In this document: positions 44,292-52,737 of the stretch, one piece after another
How the letters are laid out: every line of letters starts with the position of its first letter
Position numbering within the stretch: position 1 is the first letter of the stretch
Source: Cohnella terricola
Lineage (GTDB): Bacteria > Bacillota > Bacilli > Paenibacillales > Paenibacillaceae
Length of the DNA: 64,000 nt
NCBI RefSeq assembly: GCF_007786475.1
Contig: NZ_VNJJ01000014.1
Span: forward strand, 1 to 64,000
Reading direction: 5' to 3'
Notes under the pieces: model-generated
What the model saw: the letters and a program-made list of their open reading frames with translations, nothing else
Told to the model about the DNA's origin: nothing
Databases searched by the model: none
Position numbers and translations under genes: made by a program

Positions 44292-45476
44292 TTGTTCCTT
44301 AGAAAAACTACAACATGTGCAATAATTGTCGTCCTGATGCTTTTTGTCTCTTTCGTTCCCGCTTATGGCGCCAACCAATCCGAATCAGCGGATCTTGAAG
44401 CCGACACGGCAATCGAACAGGTAGAACGAACGGATTCATTCATAGAAGGAACCGTCGTTAAGATCGTGGATATTACGAATCTGCGCAGCGGACCGGGGCT
44501 TGAATACGAGATCGTGGGCAAAGCCGCCCCTGGTGACTCTTATCAGATCATCGGCGTAGAAGGAGATTGGTATAACGTCTCGCTTCTGAATGGGGAAAGC
44601 GTCTATGTCGCCGGTTGGGTCGTCACAATTGAAACTCCTGAGCGCTTCGTCTATATCGTAGATAAAACCAACCTGCGCAGCGGGCCGGGGCTTGAGTACG
44701 AGATCGTGGGCAAAGCTTCGCCGGGTGATTCTTTCCCGATCATCGGCGCCGAAGCGGACTGGCATCTCATATCGCTTCCGACAGGCGATCGCGCTTACGT
44801 TGCGAATTGGGTCGTCAAAACCGATCGCGATGAACAGGATTCGAATCTCAAAGTATATATCTATCACACGCACAACCGCGAGTCATGGGCGAACGTCGCC
44901 CGCAACACGAAAGGATCTTCCGTCGATGATCCTGTGGTGAACATTACTATGGTAGGCAAGCATCTGGGCGACCAGTTGCAAAAGAAAGGCATCCTGACTC
45001 TGGTCGGGAACGACGATTTCAACGAGAAGCTGAAATTGCAGAACCTGAGCTATTCCCTTTCTTACTCTGAATCCCGTAAAGCCGTCACCAAGGCAATGAA
45101 AGCCAATCCGTCGTTATCTTATTTTTTCGACATTCATCGTGACGCCAACGTTCCGCGCAAGACCACAACGGTTACGATCAAAGGCAAAGCCTACGCGCGC
45201 ATTCTATTTGTCATCGGGACCGCGCATCCTAACCATGCGGCTAACAAAAAACTCGCCGAGGAACTCAATACGCGTCTGAACAAGAAATACCCCGGATTGT
45301 CGCGCGGCGTCATCTCCAAGAGCGTCCATCAAGGAAACGGGGAATACAACCAATCCCTTTCCCCCGGCAGCTTGCTGCTCGAGGTCGGTGGCGTGAACAA
45401 TACGCTGGAAGAGAGCAAGCTCGCTGCGGAGGCATTCGCGGATGTTTTCTCCGAGTATTACGGTTCGTTAAAATAA
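44292..45476 (+). CDS. Secreted SH3b-SH3b-SpoIIP amidase
   Basis: Protein of 394 residues. It has a signal peptide (TTCAIIVVLMLFVSFVPAYG), two bacterial SH3 domains with near-repeat sequence (TNLRSGPGLEYEIVGKA in each, starting near residues 60 and 127), and a C-terminal SpoIIP-type N-acetylmuramoyl-L-alanine amidase domain. The latter shows YIYHTHNRESWANV, a central SYFFDIHRDANVPR and SLLLEVGGVNNTLEES. SpoIIP normally strips stem peptides during engulfment, with SpoIID. This protein lacks the usual SpoIIP N-terminal region and membrane helix, so it is probably a paralogue targeted to the wall by SH3b domains. The TTG start follows GGGAGAGAG. It lies next to another wall hydrolase. Confidence 0.85.
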   Translation: MFLRKTTTCAIIVVLMLFVSFVPAYGANQSESADLEADTAIEQVERTDSFIEGTVVKIVDITNLRSGPGLEYEIVGKAAPGDSYQIIGVEGDWYNVSLLNGESVYVAGWVVTIETPERFVYIVDKTNLRSGPGLEYEIVGKASPGDSFPIIGAEADWHLISLPTGDRAYVANWVVKTDRDEQDSNLKVYIYHTHNRESWANVARNTKGSSVDDPVVNITMVGKHLGDQLQKKGILTLVGNDDFNEKLKLQNLSYSLSYSESRKAVTKAMKANPSLSYFFDIHRDANVPRKTTTVTIKGKAYARILFVIGTAHPNHAANKKLAEELNTRLNKKYPGLSRGVISKSVHQGNGEYNQSLSPGSLLLEVGGVNNTLEESKLAAEAFADVFSEYYGSLK

Positions 45477-45482
45477 ACATTA

Positions 45483-45530
45483 AAAAAGGGAACGTCAGGA
45501 AGCGCGTTATCGCTCCTGCTGTTCTCTTTT
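45483..45530 (+). terminator. Terminator after the SpoIIP-like gene
   Basis: Long imperfect stem AAAAAAGGGAAC...GGA-GCG / CGC-TCC...GTTC-CTTTTTTT. Strong U-tract on the plus strand. Confidence 0.85.
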
Positions 45531-45641
45531 TTTCTGCCTAAAGTGGGCCTTTTCGAATTCAATAAATGTTAGAATAAGGAAATATTATCTTGTTCATCTA
45601 CCCGACGTTTGAGACGAAAACAATTACAAAGGATGTGTCGC

Positions 45642-46211
45642 ATGAAAAAGTTACGTTCTGCGCTCCTTATTTTGGGGGTCATAACATTTTTAGCCGGGTG
45701 CAATTCCAATGATAAGGAGAAGGAAATGAATACTTCTTCAAATATGAATTCCTCTTCGAGGGACGAGGGTCAGAATTTGTTATTGGATGACGCTAAGAAT
45801 TTTATCCCCCTTGATACGGATTCTGTATATGCCAATAATCGCTATGGGTACGAGATACACTATCCTTCGCAATGGCCTGCGGGAGAAGAATCTCCTTCGG
45901 GAGACGGGGTAGTTCTATATAGCGATGACGGGAACGATATTCGCGTTTATGGCGGATATTTGCTTGGAGATCCCCTGGACAATATGGAAATCGATGAAGC
46001 GAAGGCCAATAATTGGAGCATCGAAACGATCGGGATTGCGGCAGGGGATGGACAGTTAATTCAAACATCGGTGGACAATCAGCGCTTGTTTCACTTTATC
46101 GTGAAAGGCAGTACGATTCAATGTCACCTCTACGCTATGGTTACCGAAGATTTCTATAGCGCCAACTATGAGGCCCTTCTTGAGATGGCTAATTCGATTA
46201 CGTTCGACTAA
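45642..46211 (+). CDS. Lipoprotein of unknown function (PsbP-like core)
   Basis: Lipoprotein of 189 residues. A signal peptide ends in the lipobox FLAGC (Cys near residue 20), followed by a Ser/Asn/Asp linker of about 35 residues. The remaining 130 residues start with NRYGYEIHYPSQWPAGEE, a pattern shared by many PsbP-like and lipoprotein stress domains, and finish with a helix ALLEMANSITF. Binding partner and role are unknown. The ATG at 45642 has AAAGGATG upstream. It is followed by another lipoprotein gene 35 bases on; both have somewhat lower GC content than their neighbours, and they may form an operon. Confidence 0.65.
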   Translation: MKKLRSALLILGVITFLAGCNSNDKEKEMNTSSNMNSSSRDEGQNLLLDDAKNFIPLDTDSVYANNRYGYEIHYPSQWPAGEESPSGDGVVLYSDDGNDIRVYGGYLLGDPLDNMEIDEAKANNWSIETIGIAAGDGQLIQTSVDNQRLFHFIVKGSTIQCHLYAMVTEDFYSANYEALLEMANSITFD

Positions 46212-46246
46212 TACTAATCAATAATCGTTGAGTGGGGGATTAACAC

Positions 46247-47101
46247 TTGTTGCGCGTTTATTATGTTTTCATTGTGATTTTCATGATCATGGTATCTACG
46301 GGGTGTTCACGTTCCAATTCCGACGTACAAGAGTTCAGCCCGTTTACATCAAATTCGCCTAGTCAGTCGAACCCGAGTCCGTCGAACCTAAGTCCGTCGA
46401 TGCTTCCCGGCTCGGCAAAAGCGGATACCTACAATTCGGAATTGCTGCTGCAAGCCTATGAATCCGCCGTCATAGAGGCCATCAATCAAAATGACTATTC
46501 TCTCGTAGAGCGATATGTCGAATCTGATAGCCAATTATCAAGCTTTCTTAAGGAGTATATGAAGGAACAAGCAAACGATGGCATTGCGCTAGAATTAGAG
46601 AATTATGATTTGGAGCAAATCGAAGAAAACGACTCCAGCATTAAGCTTTATGTCCGGGAGACGATTTCCAGTAAAAAGCCGAAACAGGATGCTCAAAGTA
46701 ATGAAGATTACTGGATATATACTGTAACCGTTCAAGATGAGCAAGAGAAATTAAGTCGGCGAGAGCCGTGGGAAGCATCACGCGAGGTCGCGAATCCACC
46801 CGAAGTCACTTACGAGATCAACGATGTCAAAGACTATGATCAAGAGGAAGCCATCCGATTCTCGAAATCTTCGGTTACTCTTAAAATAGGAGAGGAATTG
46901 ATTCTACGTCCCCAATCGCAGAAGCTGAGTCTTCTATACGAGGAGAGCGATAACGAAGTGACGGGTGGATGGAGCGAAGATGTGGACACGGGCGAATTCG
47001 TAATCAAAGGAGTCAAAGAAGGGATCAATCGGATCGAATTCCATGTCGCTCATTCTTATTTTATAAAGGGAACGTTGGAAATCAGGGTCGTCAACGAATA
47101 A
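46247..47101 (+). CDS. Lipoprotein of unknown function
   Basis: Lipoprotein of 284 residues. The signal peptide ends in MIMVSTGCSRS with the lipidated Cys near residue 24. A Pro/Ser/Asn linker (SPSQSNPSPSNLSPS) follows, then a helical-plus-strand domain (ESAVIEAINQNDYSLVERYV, YWIYTVTVQDEQEK) that has the look of an NTF2-like fold, and a C-terminal strand-rich part (SVTLKIGEELILRP, IKGTLEIRVVNE). I do not recognise the family with certainty. Start is the TTG at 46247 after GGGGG; a second TTG follows directly. It probably shares a transcript with the preceding lipoprotein gene. Confidence 0.6.
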   Translation: MLRVYYVFIVIFMIMVSTGCSRSNSDVQEFSPFTSNSPSQSNPSPSNLSPSMLPGSAKADTYNSELLLQAYESAVIEAINQNDYSLVERYVESDSQLSSFLKEYMKEQANDGIALELENYDLEQIEENDSSIKLYVRETISSKKPKQDAQSNEDYWIYTVTVQDEQEKLSRREPWEASREVANPPEVTYEINDVKDYDQEEAIRFSKSSVTLKIGEELILRPQSQKLSLLYEESDNEVTGGWSEDVDTGEFVIKGVKEGINRIEFHVAHSYFIKGTLEIRVVNE

Positions 47102-47113
47102 GCATCGATGCCG

Positions 47114-47152
47114 AATAAGAAATCGGGTGCCGTTGCACCCGATTTCTTATTT
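47114..47152. terminator. Bidirectional terminator overlapping the DUF4129 stop
   Basis: Perfect 17-bp stem AATAAGAAATCGGGTGC / GCACCCGATTTCTTATT with a CGTT loop. It lies between convergent genes; the last bases of the DUF4129 gene lie in one arm. Confidence 0.92.
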
Positions 47153-48421
47153 ATAGCGATGAGGCGAACCCGAATGCAATTCCTCCACATCCTCTGAGGA
47201 AATGTTGTGAGGGCTGTATCTGGCCTTGCCGTATAAACTAGCTAGTGCGTTACGGACGCGATGAAGCCAGTTCCCGAAGTCGGATTGACGCTCCTTGTGA
47301 GTTGCAGTTACTTGGTCGGCCTGCCAGCGTTCGAGCGCTGCCAGCGTTTCGCTCGGCGTATCGGACGTTCTAAACTCGTAGCCTTGCCGAATGCCCTCCG
47401 CCACTGCGTCCTCGTACAGACGCCGTACCTTATCCGGATTGCTTAACCGCTCCCAGTCCATTCGGCGAGGCTGCCTGCGCAACAAGCCTCCGAGCACGCC
47501 GCCTCCTTGTTTCTTTTCTTTTCGCAAGCTGCGCTGTTCTTCGATATACGGCAGAGTCTCTTGCTGTTTCTCCCTTAGGAACCAACTTTTAATTGCATCC
47601 AAAATTCCTTTAAGGGTCCAGTTCTTATCCTTCCAGAGCAAGCCAACAAAACGTACAAGCCCTATCACAGCGAAAACAATCACGATTCCCAGCAAATAGT
47701 CCCACACGACGGACGGCTTCTTCGGTTTCCCCAACTGATCGAGCCATTCGGGTCTGCCCGCATCTTGCGGAGGCGGGATGAAGCGTTCCGGGTCGATCCA
47801 ACTATTGTTCGGGTTAACGATCTGCTTTGGCGTCAAAAGCTTCTCTCCATAACCGACGGTCAAAGCAATCGCCAGCATGCTTACGGCAAGGAAGATCATG
47901 ACGTATTTGCTGTTGGCGCGCATGACCGGTTTGGTCGCGATACCGCTGAGAAGACCAGCACGTTGGACGAGAGACCGGTTTAACGCGACAAACCAGACCA
48001 CAACCCATGCCAATGCCAACAAAATCAACGGCAGCCGGTAATCGGTCCAAGCTTCGTTCTGGGCAATCGCGATCAAACCAAGCGTGCATACGCCAAACCC
48101 TAATCCATAATGCCAATACCCAAGACTCGCATAGCGCCCTCTCCAGAGCATGATGCCCAGCCAGATGAGTATCGGAAGGTGATCCGTATAGTTCACGATC
48201 CCGAAGGCCACAAGCGCGAAGATGGCGACGATCACCACGACTTTTCGCCACAGTGCGGGCAGACGATTCAGGGCGAGACCGGCGATAATCGTAATAAGAA
48301 TGACCATGCCTAGCCGCAGCTTGTCCGATAGTCCCATGTTCGCCGTAAAAAGCAGCCACAGGGGCAGCCAGATCAGACATTCCGCCAGTACGCGCAAGAT
48401 TAGCTTTCCGACCCGCTCCAT
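47147..48421 (-). CDS. DUF4129 membrane protein of a MoxR operon
   Basis: Protein of about 424 residues. The N-terminal half has six to seven membrane helices (for example LRLGMVILITIIAGLALNRL, VVVIVAIFALVAFGIV, LPLILLALAWVVVWFVAL), then an extracellular loop, one more helix (WDYLLGIVIVFAVIGLVRFV) and a cytoplasmic C-terminal DUF4129 region (KVRRLYEDAVAEGIRQGYEF, TPSETLAALERW, YGKARYSPHNISSEDVEEL). MoxR-DUF58-DUF4129 operons usually also carry a transglutaminase gene; here it is missing. The ATG at 48421 or a GTG at 48424 starts the protein, overlapping the DUF58 stop. The function of such operons is thought to involve chaperone-like assembly of extracellular proteins. Confidence 0.8.
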   Translation of the reverse strand: MERVGKLILRVLAECLIWLPLWLLFTANMGLSDKLRLGMVILITIIAGLALNRLPALWRKVVVIVAIFALVAFGIVNYTDHLPILIWLGIMLWRGRYASLGYWHYGLGFGVCTLGLIAIAQNEAWTDYRLPLILLALAWVVVWFVALNRSLVQRAGLLSGIATKPVMRANSKYVMIFLAVSMLAIALTVGYGEKLLTPKQIVNPNNSWIDPERFIPPPQDAGRPEWLDQLGKPKKPSVVWDYLLGIVIVFAVIGLVRFVGLLWKDKNWTLKGILDAIKSWFLREKQQETLPYIEEQRSLRKEKKQGGGVLGGLLRRQPRRMDWERLSNPDKVRRLYEDAVAEGIRQGYEFRTSDTPSETLAALERWQADQVTATHKERQSDFGNWLHRVRNALASLYGKARYSPHNISSEDVEELHSGSPHRYK

Positions 48422-49518
48422 CACGCGACCGCCCCTTTCCCGAGAAGAAGCAACTGAACCGTATTGCCCTGCCCCCTCAGTTTGCTAACGAGTTGCTCTT
48501 GTTTCCCGTCGATAAACCCCGTAATCAGAAAATAATTCATTCCGCGGGTTCGTTCTGCGACGAGCTGCTCGAGCAGGAACGACAAACCAAGTGCCGTGAC
48601 GGGGCGAAATCCCGCCATTGCCTCCAGCAGCATGTCCATATGCGCCGATCCGGCTCGCGCCGGCGCTCGGAATATGCTATTCTCCGCTCCGTCATTAGCC
48701 CCGTTAAAAATAAACCCCGCTTTGCCTCCGCCGGAAATAACGTACTGCGCGGCAGATGCGGCGTAACTCAAAGCCCCTTCGAATTCCTCGGACGTTATTC
48801 TTGCGTTATGTGCTGAATCCAGCAATTCTGCGTTTAGGATAATCGTCAGATCGTTGTCCTGCATGCTTTCCCGCTTGTGGACCAGAAGGTTACCCGTCTT
48901 CGCCGTCGCGCTCCAGTTCACCATTCGGAAGGAGTCCCCTTCCCGGTACGGTCTGATTCCAGCCACATGATGATGGTTCTCCATGATCGGACTAATCATG
49001 CTTCTTACGCTCTGCAGATACTTCCTCGCGCCGAGCGGGAACTCGCGAATCTCTTTGAGCGCGGGATAGACGACAACCTCGCAGTTTCCTTGCTGTTGAA
49101 TCGACTTGCCCGACAATCCGACCAGATCTCCCATGGATAACGTGTAGCTGGTCACTCGGTATTTGCCGCGAAAGGGACAAGCAATTTCGTGTTTCCGCAC
49201 GATCTCCGTATACGAAGGAATGCTGAACAAGCTGGCATGATTCTGCAGCCGGTCTCCTCGGTTGATGGACATATCCGCTTCCCGATGCTTGAACACGAGC
49301 TGGGCGGGAAGCATCGATTCGACGCGCAGCCAGGGAAGCGGAAGCCTTTTACGGTTGGCGATCGTCTCGCGCATCCATACCGTCTGTCCGGCATGAACCC
49401 GGGTCGAACTGAACGACCGCGTATAAGACAGGGCTTTAAAGCCAAATATCGAAAAGAATATCCGCTGCAACAAATAAAGCGCTGTCATAACCAATACGAT
49501 CCACAGGATGACCGCCAT
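48421..49518 (-). CDS. DUF58 domain protein
   Basis: Protein of 365 residues. Two N-terminal hydrophobic stretches anchor it in the membrane (VILWIVLVMTALYLLQRIFF). A beta-rich region follows, then the DUF58 core RPYREGDSFRMVNWSATAKT (near residue 195) and the von Willebrand A-like fold with DNDLTIILNAELLDSA. DUF58 proteins pair with MoxR ATPases. The gene starts one base after the moxR stop and overlaps the next gene, so the three genes are one operon. The ATG at 49518 follows GAGGT. Confidence 0.88.
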   Translation of the reverse strand: MAVILWIVLVMTALYLLQRIFFSIFGFKALSYTRSFSSTRVHAGQTVWMRETIANRKRLPLPWLRVESMLPAQLVFKHREADMSINRGDRLQNHASLFSIPSYTEIVRKHEIACPFRGKYRVTSYTLSMGDLVGLSGKSIQQQGNCEVVVYPALKEIREFPLGARKYLQSVRSMISPIMENHHHVAGIRPYREGDSFRMVNWSATAKTGNLLVHKRESMQDNDLTIILNAELLDSAHNARITSEEFEGALSYAASAAQYVISGGGKAGFIFNGANDGAENSIFRAPARAGSAHMDMLLEAMAGFRPVTALGLSFLLEQLVAERTRGMNYFLITGFIDGKQEQLVSKLRGQGNTVQLLLLGKGAVA

Positions 49519-49519
49519 T

Positions 49520-50482
49520 TTACCTCGTCTCCAATGCGGCTTCCGTCGGCACGGTAATGTCCGCGACCAAGCGGTCCAAGAGCTGGTCTGCGCCGTTCGT
49601 CTCGCCTCTGAACGTATCTTTCAGAATGATACGATGCGCAAGAACCGGACGGACCAGCGCTTTGACGTCGTCGGGAAGCGCGTAATCCCTGCCCGCCAGC
49701 AACGCCCGGGCTTGTGCCGCCTTCAGAAGCTGGAGGCTTGCGCGAGGGCTCGCCCCGAACGAGATGTCCGGATGAGAACGCGTAGCCGTCACGATCGCGA
49801 TCAGGTAACCGTATACTTCGTCGCTGACGTGCACGGATGGGACGAGTTTCTGGATCTCTATGATGTCTTGCCGGCTAAGGACAGCCTGAAGCGATTCGAG
49901 CGGATTGCCGGCCGTAAACCGCCGCAATATCGCCTCTTCTTCCGTTTCCGTCGGATACCCCATCGAGACGCATAACATGAAGCGATCCAGTTGGGCTTCA
50001 GGCAGCGGGAAGGTACCGTGATTGTCAATCGGATTCTGAGTGGCGACCACGATGAACGGAGCTTCCAGAGGGTAAGTCACGCCGTCGATCGTCACCTGAC
50101 GCTCCTCCATACATTCGAGCAAGCTGGATTGCGTTCTCGGAGTCGCCCGGTTAAGCTCGTCCGCCAGCAGAATGTTCGTAAACACCGGGCCTTGCCGAAG
50201 CTCGAACTGATCGGTTTGGCGGTTGTAGTAGTTAATGCCCGTAATATCCGAAGGGAGCAAATCCGCCGTAAATTGAATGCGTCTCATCTGACAAGCCAGC
50301 GATTTCGCCAGCGACTTGGCAAGAAGCGTCTTACCCGTTCCCGGAACGTCCTCCAGGATCACATGTCCGGATGCTAGCAGCGCGATTAGAAGGTGTTCCA
50401 ATACGCCGTCCTTGCCGACGACGACGGAGCCTACGTTCTTGATCACGGTCGAAATCCTCTGCTCCAATTCATGTTTATCCAC
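49520..50482 (-). CDS. MoxR family AAA+ ATPase
   Basis: ATPase of 320 residues. Walker A is VPGTGKTLLAKSLA (near residue 45), Walker B with sensor region is NILLADELNRATPRTQSSLLE, sensor 1 reads VVATQNPIDNHGTFPLPEAQ, and sensor 2 with the lid follows (ASPRASLQLLKAAQARALLAG). MoxR ATPases act as chaperones for partner proteins, here DUF58 and DUF4129 proteins encoded directly downstream. The start is a GTG at 50482. Its Shine-Dalgarno GGAGGAGGG is inside the 3' arm of a hairpin that also looks like the terminator of the upstream gene; see the regulatory entry. Confidence 0.93.
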   Translation of the reverse strand: MDKHELEQRISTVIKNVGSVVVGKDGVLEHLLIALLASGHVILEDVPGTGKTLLAKSLAKSLACQMRRIQFTADLLPSDITGINYYNRQTDQFELRQGPVFTNILLADELNRATPRTQSSLLECMEERQVTIDGVTYPLEAPFIVVATQNPIDNHGTFPLPEAQLDRFMLCVSMGYPTETEEEAILRRFTAGNPLESLQAVLSRQDIIEIQKLVPSVHVSDEVYGYLIAIVTATRSHPDISFGASPRASLQLLKAAQARALLAGRDYALPDDVKALVRPVLAHRIILKDTFRGETNGADQLLDRLVADITVPTEAALETR

Positions 50483-50489
50483 GACAAAA

Positions 50490-50539
50490 ACACCCTCCTC
50501 CGTTTTCTATATTTTAACAATGCCGGAGAAGGGTGTGAA
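50490..50539 (-). promoter_or_regulatory. Overlapping terminator, promoter and ribosome site before moxR
   Basis: Minus-strand hairpin with arms ACACCCTTCTCCG (50536-50524) and CGGAGGAGGGTGT (50502-50490), 12 of 13 pairs, followed by TTTTTGTC: a good terminator for the ATPase gene ending at 50564. The 3' arm contains the moxR Shine-Dalgarno. In the 5' arm and loop lies a promoter: TTCACA (50534-50539), 17 bp, TAAAAT (50511-50516). RNA started there lacks the 5' arm, leaving the ribosome site free. Confidence 0.65.
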
Positions 50540-50563
50540 CTGTAAAAACTCACATATTCTTTT

Positions 50564-51427
50564 TTATGCCATCGCTTGAACGCGTTCGTCTCGGTAGTCG
50601 GCCGTAGCCGGCTCTCCGATGGAAGCGGCAGACCCTGCCGGTTCTTCCGCCAAGCCGTACGGAAGGCAGAGCGGAGCGCCCGTCCGGGGATCCGGAATGA
50701 TATCGGCGTCAATATTAAATACGTCTCGCAGCATCTGCGAAGTCATGACGACTTCCGGATGTCCTTCGTACAATACCGTTCCGTTTTTAAGCGCCACGAG
50801 ATGTTGAGCGAATCTTGCCGCGTGGTTCAAATCGTGCACGACCATGACGATCGTCCGCTTCTGTTCCTTGTTGAGCTTCTCCAGCAGGAGCATGACTTCC
50901 ACCTGATGGGCCATGTCGAGGAACGTCGTCGGTTCGTCCAGCAGCAGCATTTCCGTGCCTTGCGCCAAAGCCATTGCGATCCATGCCCGCTGGCGCTGTC
51001 CGCCGGAAAGATGATCGACGGGTCTGTCCCTGAACATCGTCATGCCCGTGGCCTCTATCGCCCATTCGATCATCCGGTTGTCTTCCGCCGACAGGATTCC
51101 GAACCCTTTCTGGTGGGGATACCTTCCGAACGAGACAAGCTCGCGAACCGTCAGACCCTCCGGGGAAGTCGGATTCTGCGGCAGAATGGCCAAATTCTTG
51201 GCGACTTCTTTCGTCGGTTGCCGGTGAATCAGCTTTCCATCTAGGTAAACCCCGCCTTGCGCCGGGGTCAGAATACGCGCCATCGATTTCAGGATCGTCG
51301 ATTTACCCGACCCGTTCGCGCCTACGAGCGCCGTGATCAGACCGTCCGGTACGCGCAGGTTCAACCCTTGCACGATAGGCCGGCTGCCGTAGGAGAGGGA
51401 TAACTGATCTGTGCTTAAACGTGACAT
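50564..51427 (-). CDS. Siderophore/heme-type ABC transporter ATP-binding protein (FecE family)
   Basis: ATPase of 287 residues. Walker A is [13 protein letters not shown], signature [18 protein letters not shown], Walker [16 protein letters not shown] and H-loop MVVHDLNHA. The order and sequence match ATPases of ferric siderophore and vitamin B12 importers (FecE/FhuC/YusV group); several Bacillales use one such ATPase for many siderophore permeases. No permease or binding protein is adjacent, so it may be a shared, stand-alone ATPase like YusV. Two Fur-like boxes lie directly upstream, indicating iron repression. The ATG at 51427 is chosen; the frame extends upstream into the Fur sites. Confidence 0.9.
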   Translation of the reverse strand: MSRLSTDQLSLSYGSRPIVQGLNLRVPDGLITALVGANGSGKSTILKSMARILTPAQGGVYLDGKLIHRQPTKEVAKNLAILPQNPTSPEGLTVRELVSFGRYPHQKGFGILSAEDNRMIEWAIEATGMTMFRDRPVDHLSGGQRQRAWIAMALAQGTEMLLLDEPTTFLDMAHQVEVMLLLEKLNKEQKRTIVMVVHDLNHAARFAQHLVALKNGTVLYEGHPEVVMTSQMLRDVFNIDADIIPDPRTGAPLCLPYGLAEEPAGSAASIGEPATADYRDERVQAMA

Positions 51428-51444
51428 CGTTACATCCACCCTTT

Positions 51445-51498
51445 GTTGAAAACGATTCTCAATAAACATCTATGAGTTGAATGATAATCGTTCTCAAC
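51445..51498 (-). promoter_or_regulatory. Two Fur-box-like sites before the siderophore ATPase gene
   Basis: The site at 51476-51498 has outer arms GTTGA / TCAAC around ATGATAATCGTTC; the one at 51445-51467 reads GTTGAAAACGATTCTCAATA. Both match the TGATAAT-N-ATTATCA type iron box well enough to be read as Fur operators. Binding would block transcription of the ATPase gene when iron is plentiful. Confidence 0.75.
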
Positions 51499-51563
51499 AG
51501 CAAAGTCAATAACGATTTCGTGGCAGTTTGTACGTAATGGGAAAGTCCTTTCTTTCGGGAACG

Positions 51564-52538
51564 TTATTTTCCCACCGTGAATTTCCCTTTGGAAATCACT
51601 CTGCCGTCCTTAATGACCTTGAGTATGTATTCCCCTGCCTCGGGAGCATCGAAGCTGTGGGTTGCCCCCAGCCAATCCGCAGGAACGTCCAGCGGCCAGC
51701 GCTCTACGACCTCATTAACGGATCTTTCCCTTGTTTCGAGCACGACTTCAACATTCCCGCCGCTTCCCGGGAACTCGAACCTATAATGAATCGAATCCCT
51801 TTCATCGAACACGCTCGTCCTCTCCCTGACGATGCCGTCAGATACCGAGCGCCCGAATTCGACCTCCGTCTTCCCCATACTCGGAAACAAGAAGAAAGTG
51901 AAAATAACGAGGTACGCGACGACCAATCCGATCGCCAAAAATACGCCGCCCCAGCTCGTCCCGCCCTTATCGGCCAGCGCTTTGAATTTGGCGGTGCGAT
52001 CCAGAGGATAACGATTGATTTTCCCGATTTGTTTGATCATATACCTGTAATACATCGCGTTTCCGCCCACTCCGAATCCGGCCGACAAGGCAATGCCGAT
52101 GCTGCTGTTGTTCAGTCCCAAATCCGCAGATAAATCCACGACATCAATCGCCAGCCATATGCCTACGATCAGAAGTAAAACTCCGTATTGCTTCCTATAC
52201 CCCAGCCAAAAATAGGAAAGGAAAAACGTGGCCCAGTTCCAACTGATGTCCTTTCCGGGAGAGGCTTTTCCGCCCCACTTGCGCATATAGTAATCCGCAT
52301 TCCGCCCCACGAAGACTTTTGCCTCATCCTCGGGATCGTTAGGCAAACCCGGGCTCTCCGCGATATCCGGCCGATCCGTCGTCGACCATTCCGTTGAATG
52401 ATCTGCCGGCCGTTCCTCCTGCTGATTCACTTGCTGTTCCGCTAGTCGTTCCTCCGCCACAATAGCCGTCTCGGATCCGCACTTGCTGCAAAATCGGGCG
52501 TTATCGGGCAAAATTTGTCCGCACTGCGTACAGATCAA
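51564..52538 (-). CDS. Zinc-ribbon DUF2628-like membrane protein
   Basis: Protein of 324 residues. The N-terminal zinc ribbon has CTQCGQILPDNARFCSKCG (two CxxC pairs). A Gln/Glu/Asp-rich linker leads to a membrane region (about 95-225) with WNWATFFLSYFWLGYRKQYG, characteristic of DUF2628 proteins, and three further helices including GGVFLAIGLVVAYLVIFTFF. A C-terminal extracellular domain of about 85 residues follows (GDVEVVLETRE-like strands). Function is unknown. The start is a TTG at 52538 with only a weak Shine-Dalgarno (AAAGG). It lies alone between the Fur-controlled gene and the YheC/YheD gene. Confidence 0.75.
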   Translation of the reverse strand: MICTQCGQILPDNARFCSKCGSETAIVAEERLAEQQVNQQEERPADHSTEWSTTDRPDIAESPGLPNDPEDEAKVFVGRNADYYMRKWGGKASPGKDISWNWATFFLSYFWLGYRKQYGVLLLIVGIWLAIDVVDLSADLGLNNSSIGIALSAGFGVGGNAMYYRYMIKQIGKINRYPLDRTAKFKALADKGGTSWGGVFLAIGLVVAYLVIFTFFLFPSMGKTEVEFGRSVSDGIVRERTSVFDERDSIHYRFEFPGSGGNVEVVLETRERSVNEVVERWPLDVPADWLGATHSFDAPEAGEYILKVIKDGRVISKGKFTVGK

Positions 52539-52649
52539 TGTCTACACAACCTTTGCTCATTCGATTTATATTTCCTCTTTTCGACGGCAATCGAGGCGTA
52601 TCCTCCCAGAATCATAAAATTACGAAAGATTCCGGCCAAAAACAAAGCC

Positions 52650-52667
52650 GACCGGGAATTCCCGGTC
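52650..52667 (-). terminator. Terminator after the YheC/YheD gene
   Basis: Perfect palindrome GACCGGGAATTCCCGGTC, followed on the minus strand by GGCTTTGTTTTTGG. It lies 70 bases past the ATP-grasp gene. Confidence 0.7.
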
Positions 52668-52737
52668 AGCCCGAATGTCGGCATTGCCCATCGGCACTTC
52701 ATCGAACAAATCGCCGAACATGTCCACCCGTGAAGCG

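Noticed and set aside
50564..51427. Part of a full siderophore import operon
   Set aside because: No FecCD-type permease or binding-protein gene lies within several kilobases on either side, so only a stand-alone ATPase is claimed.
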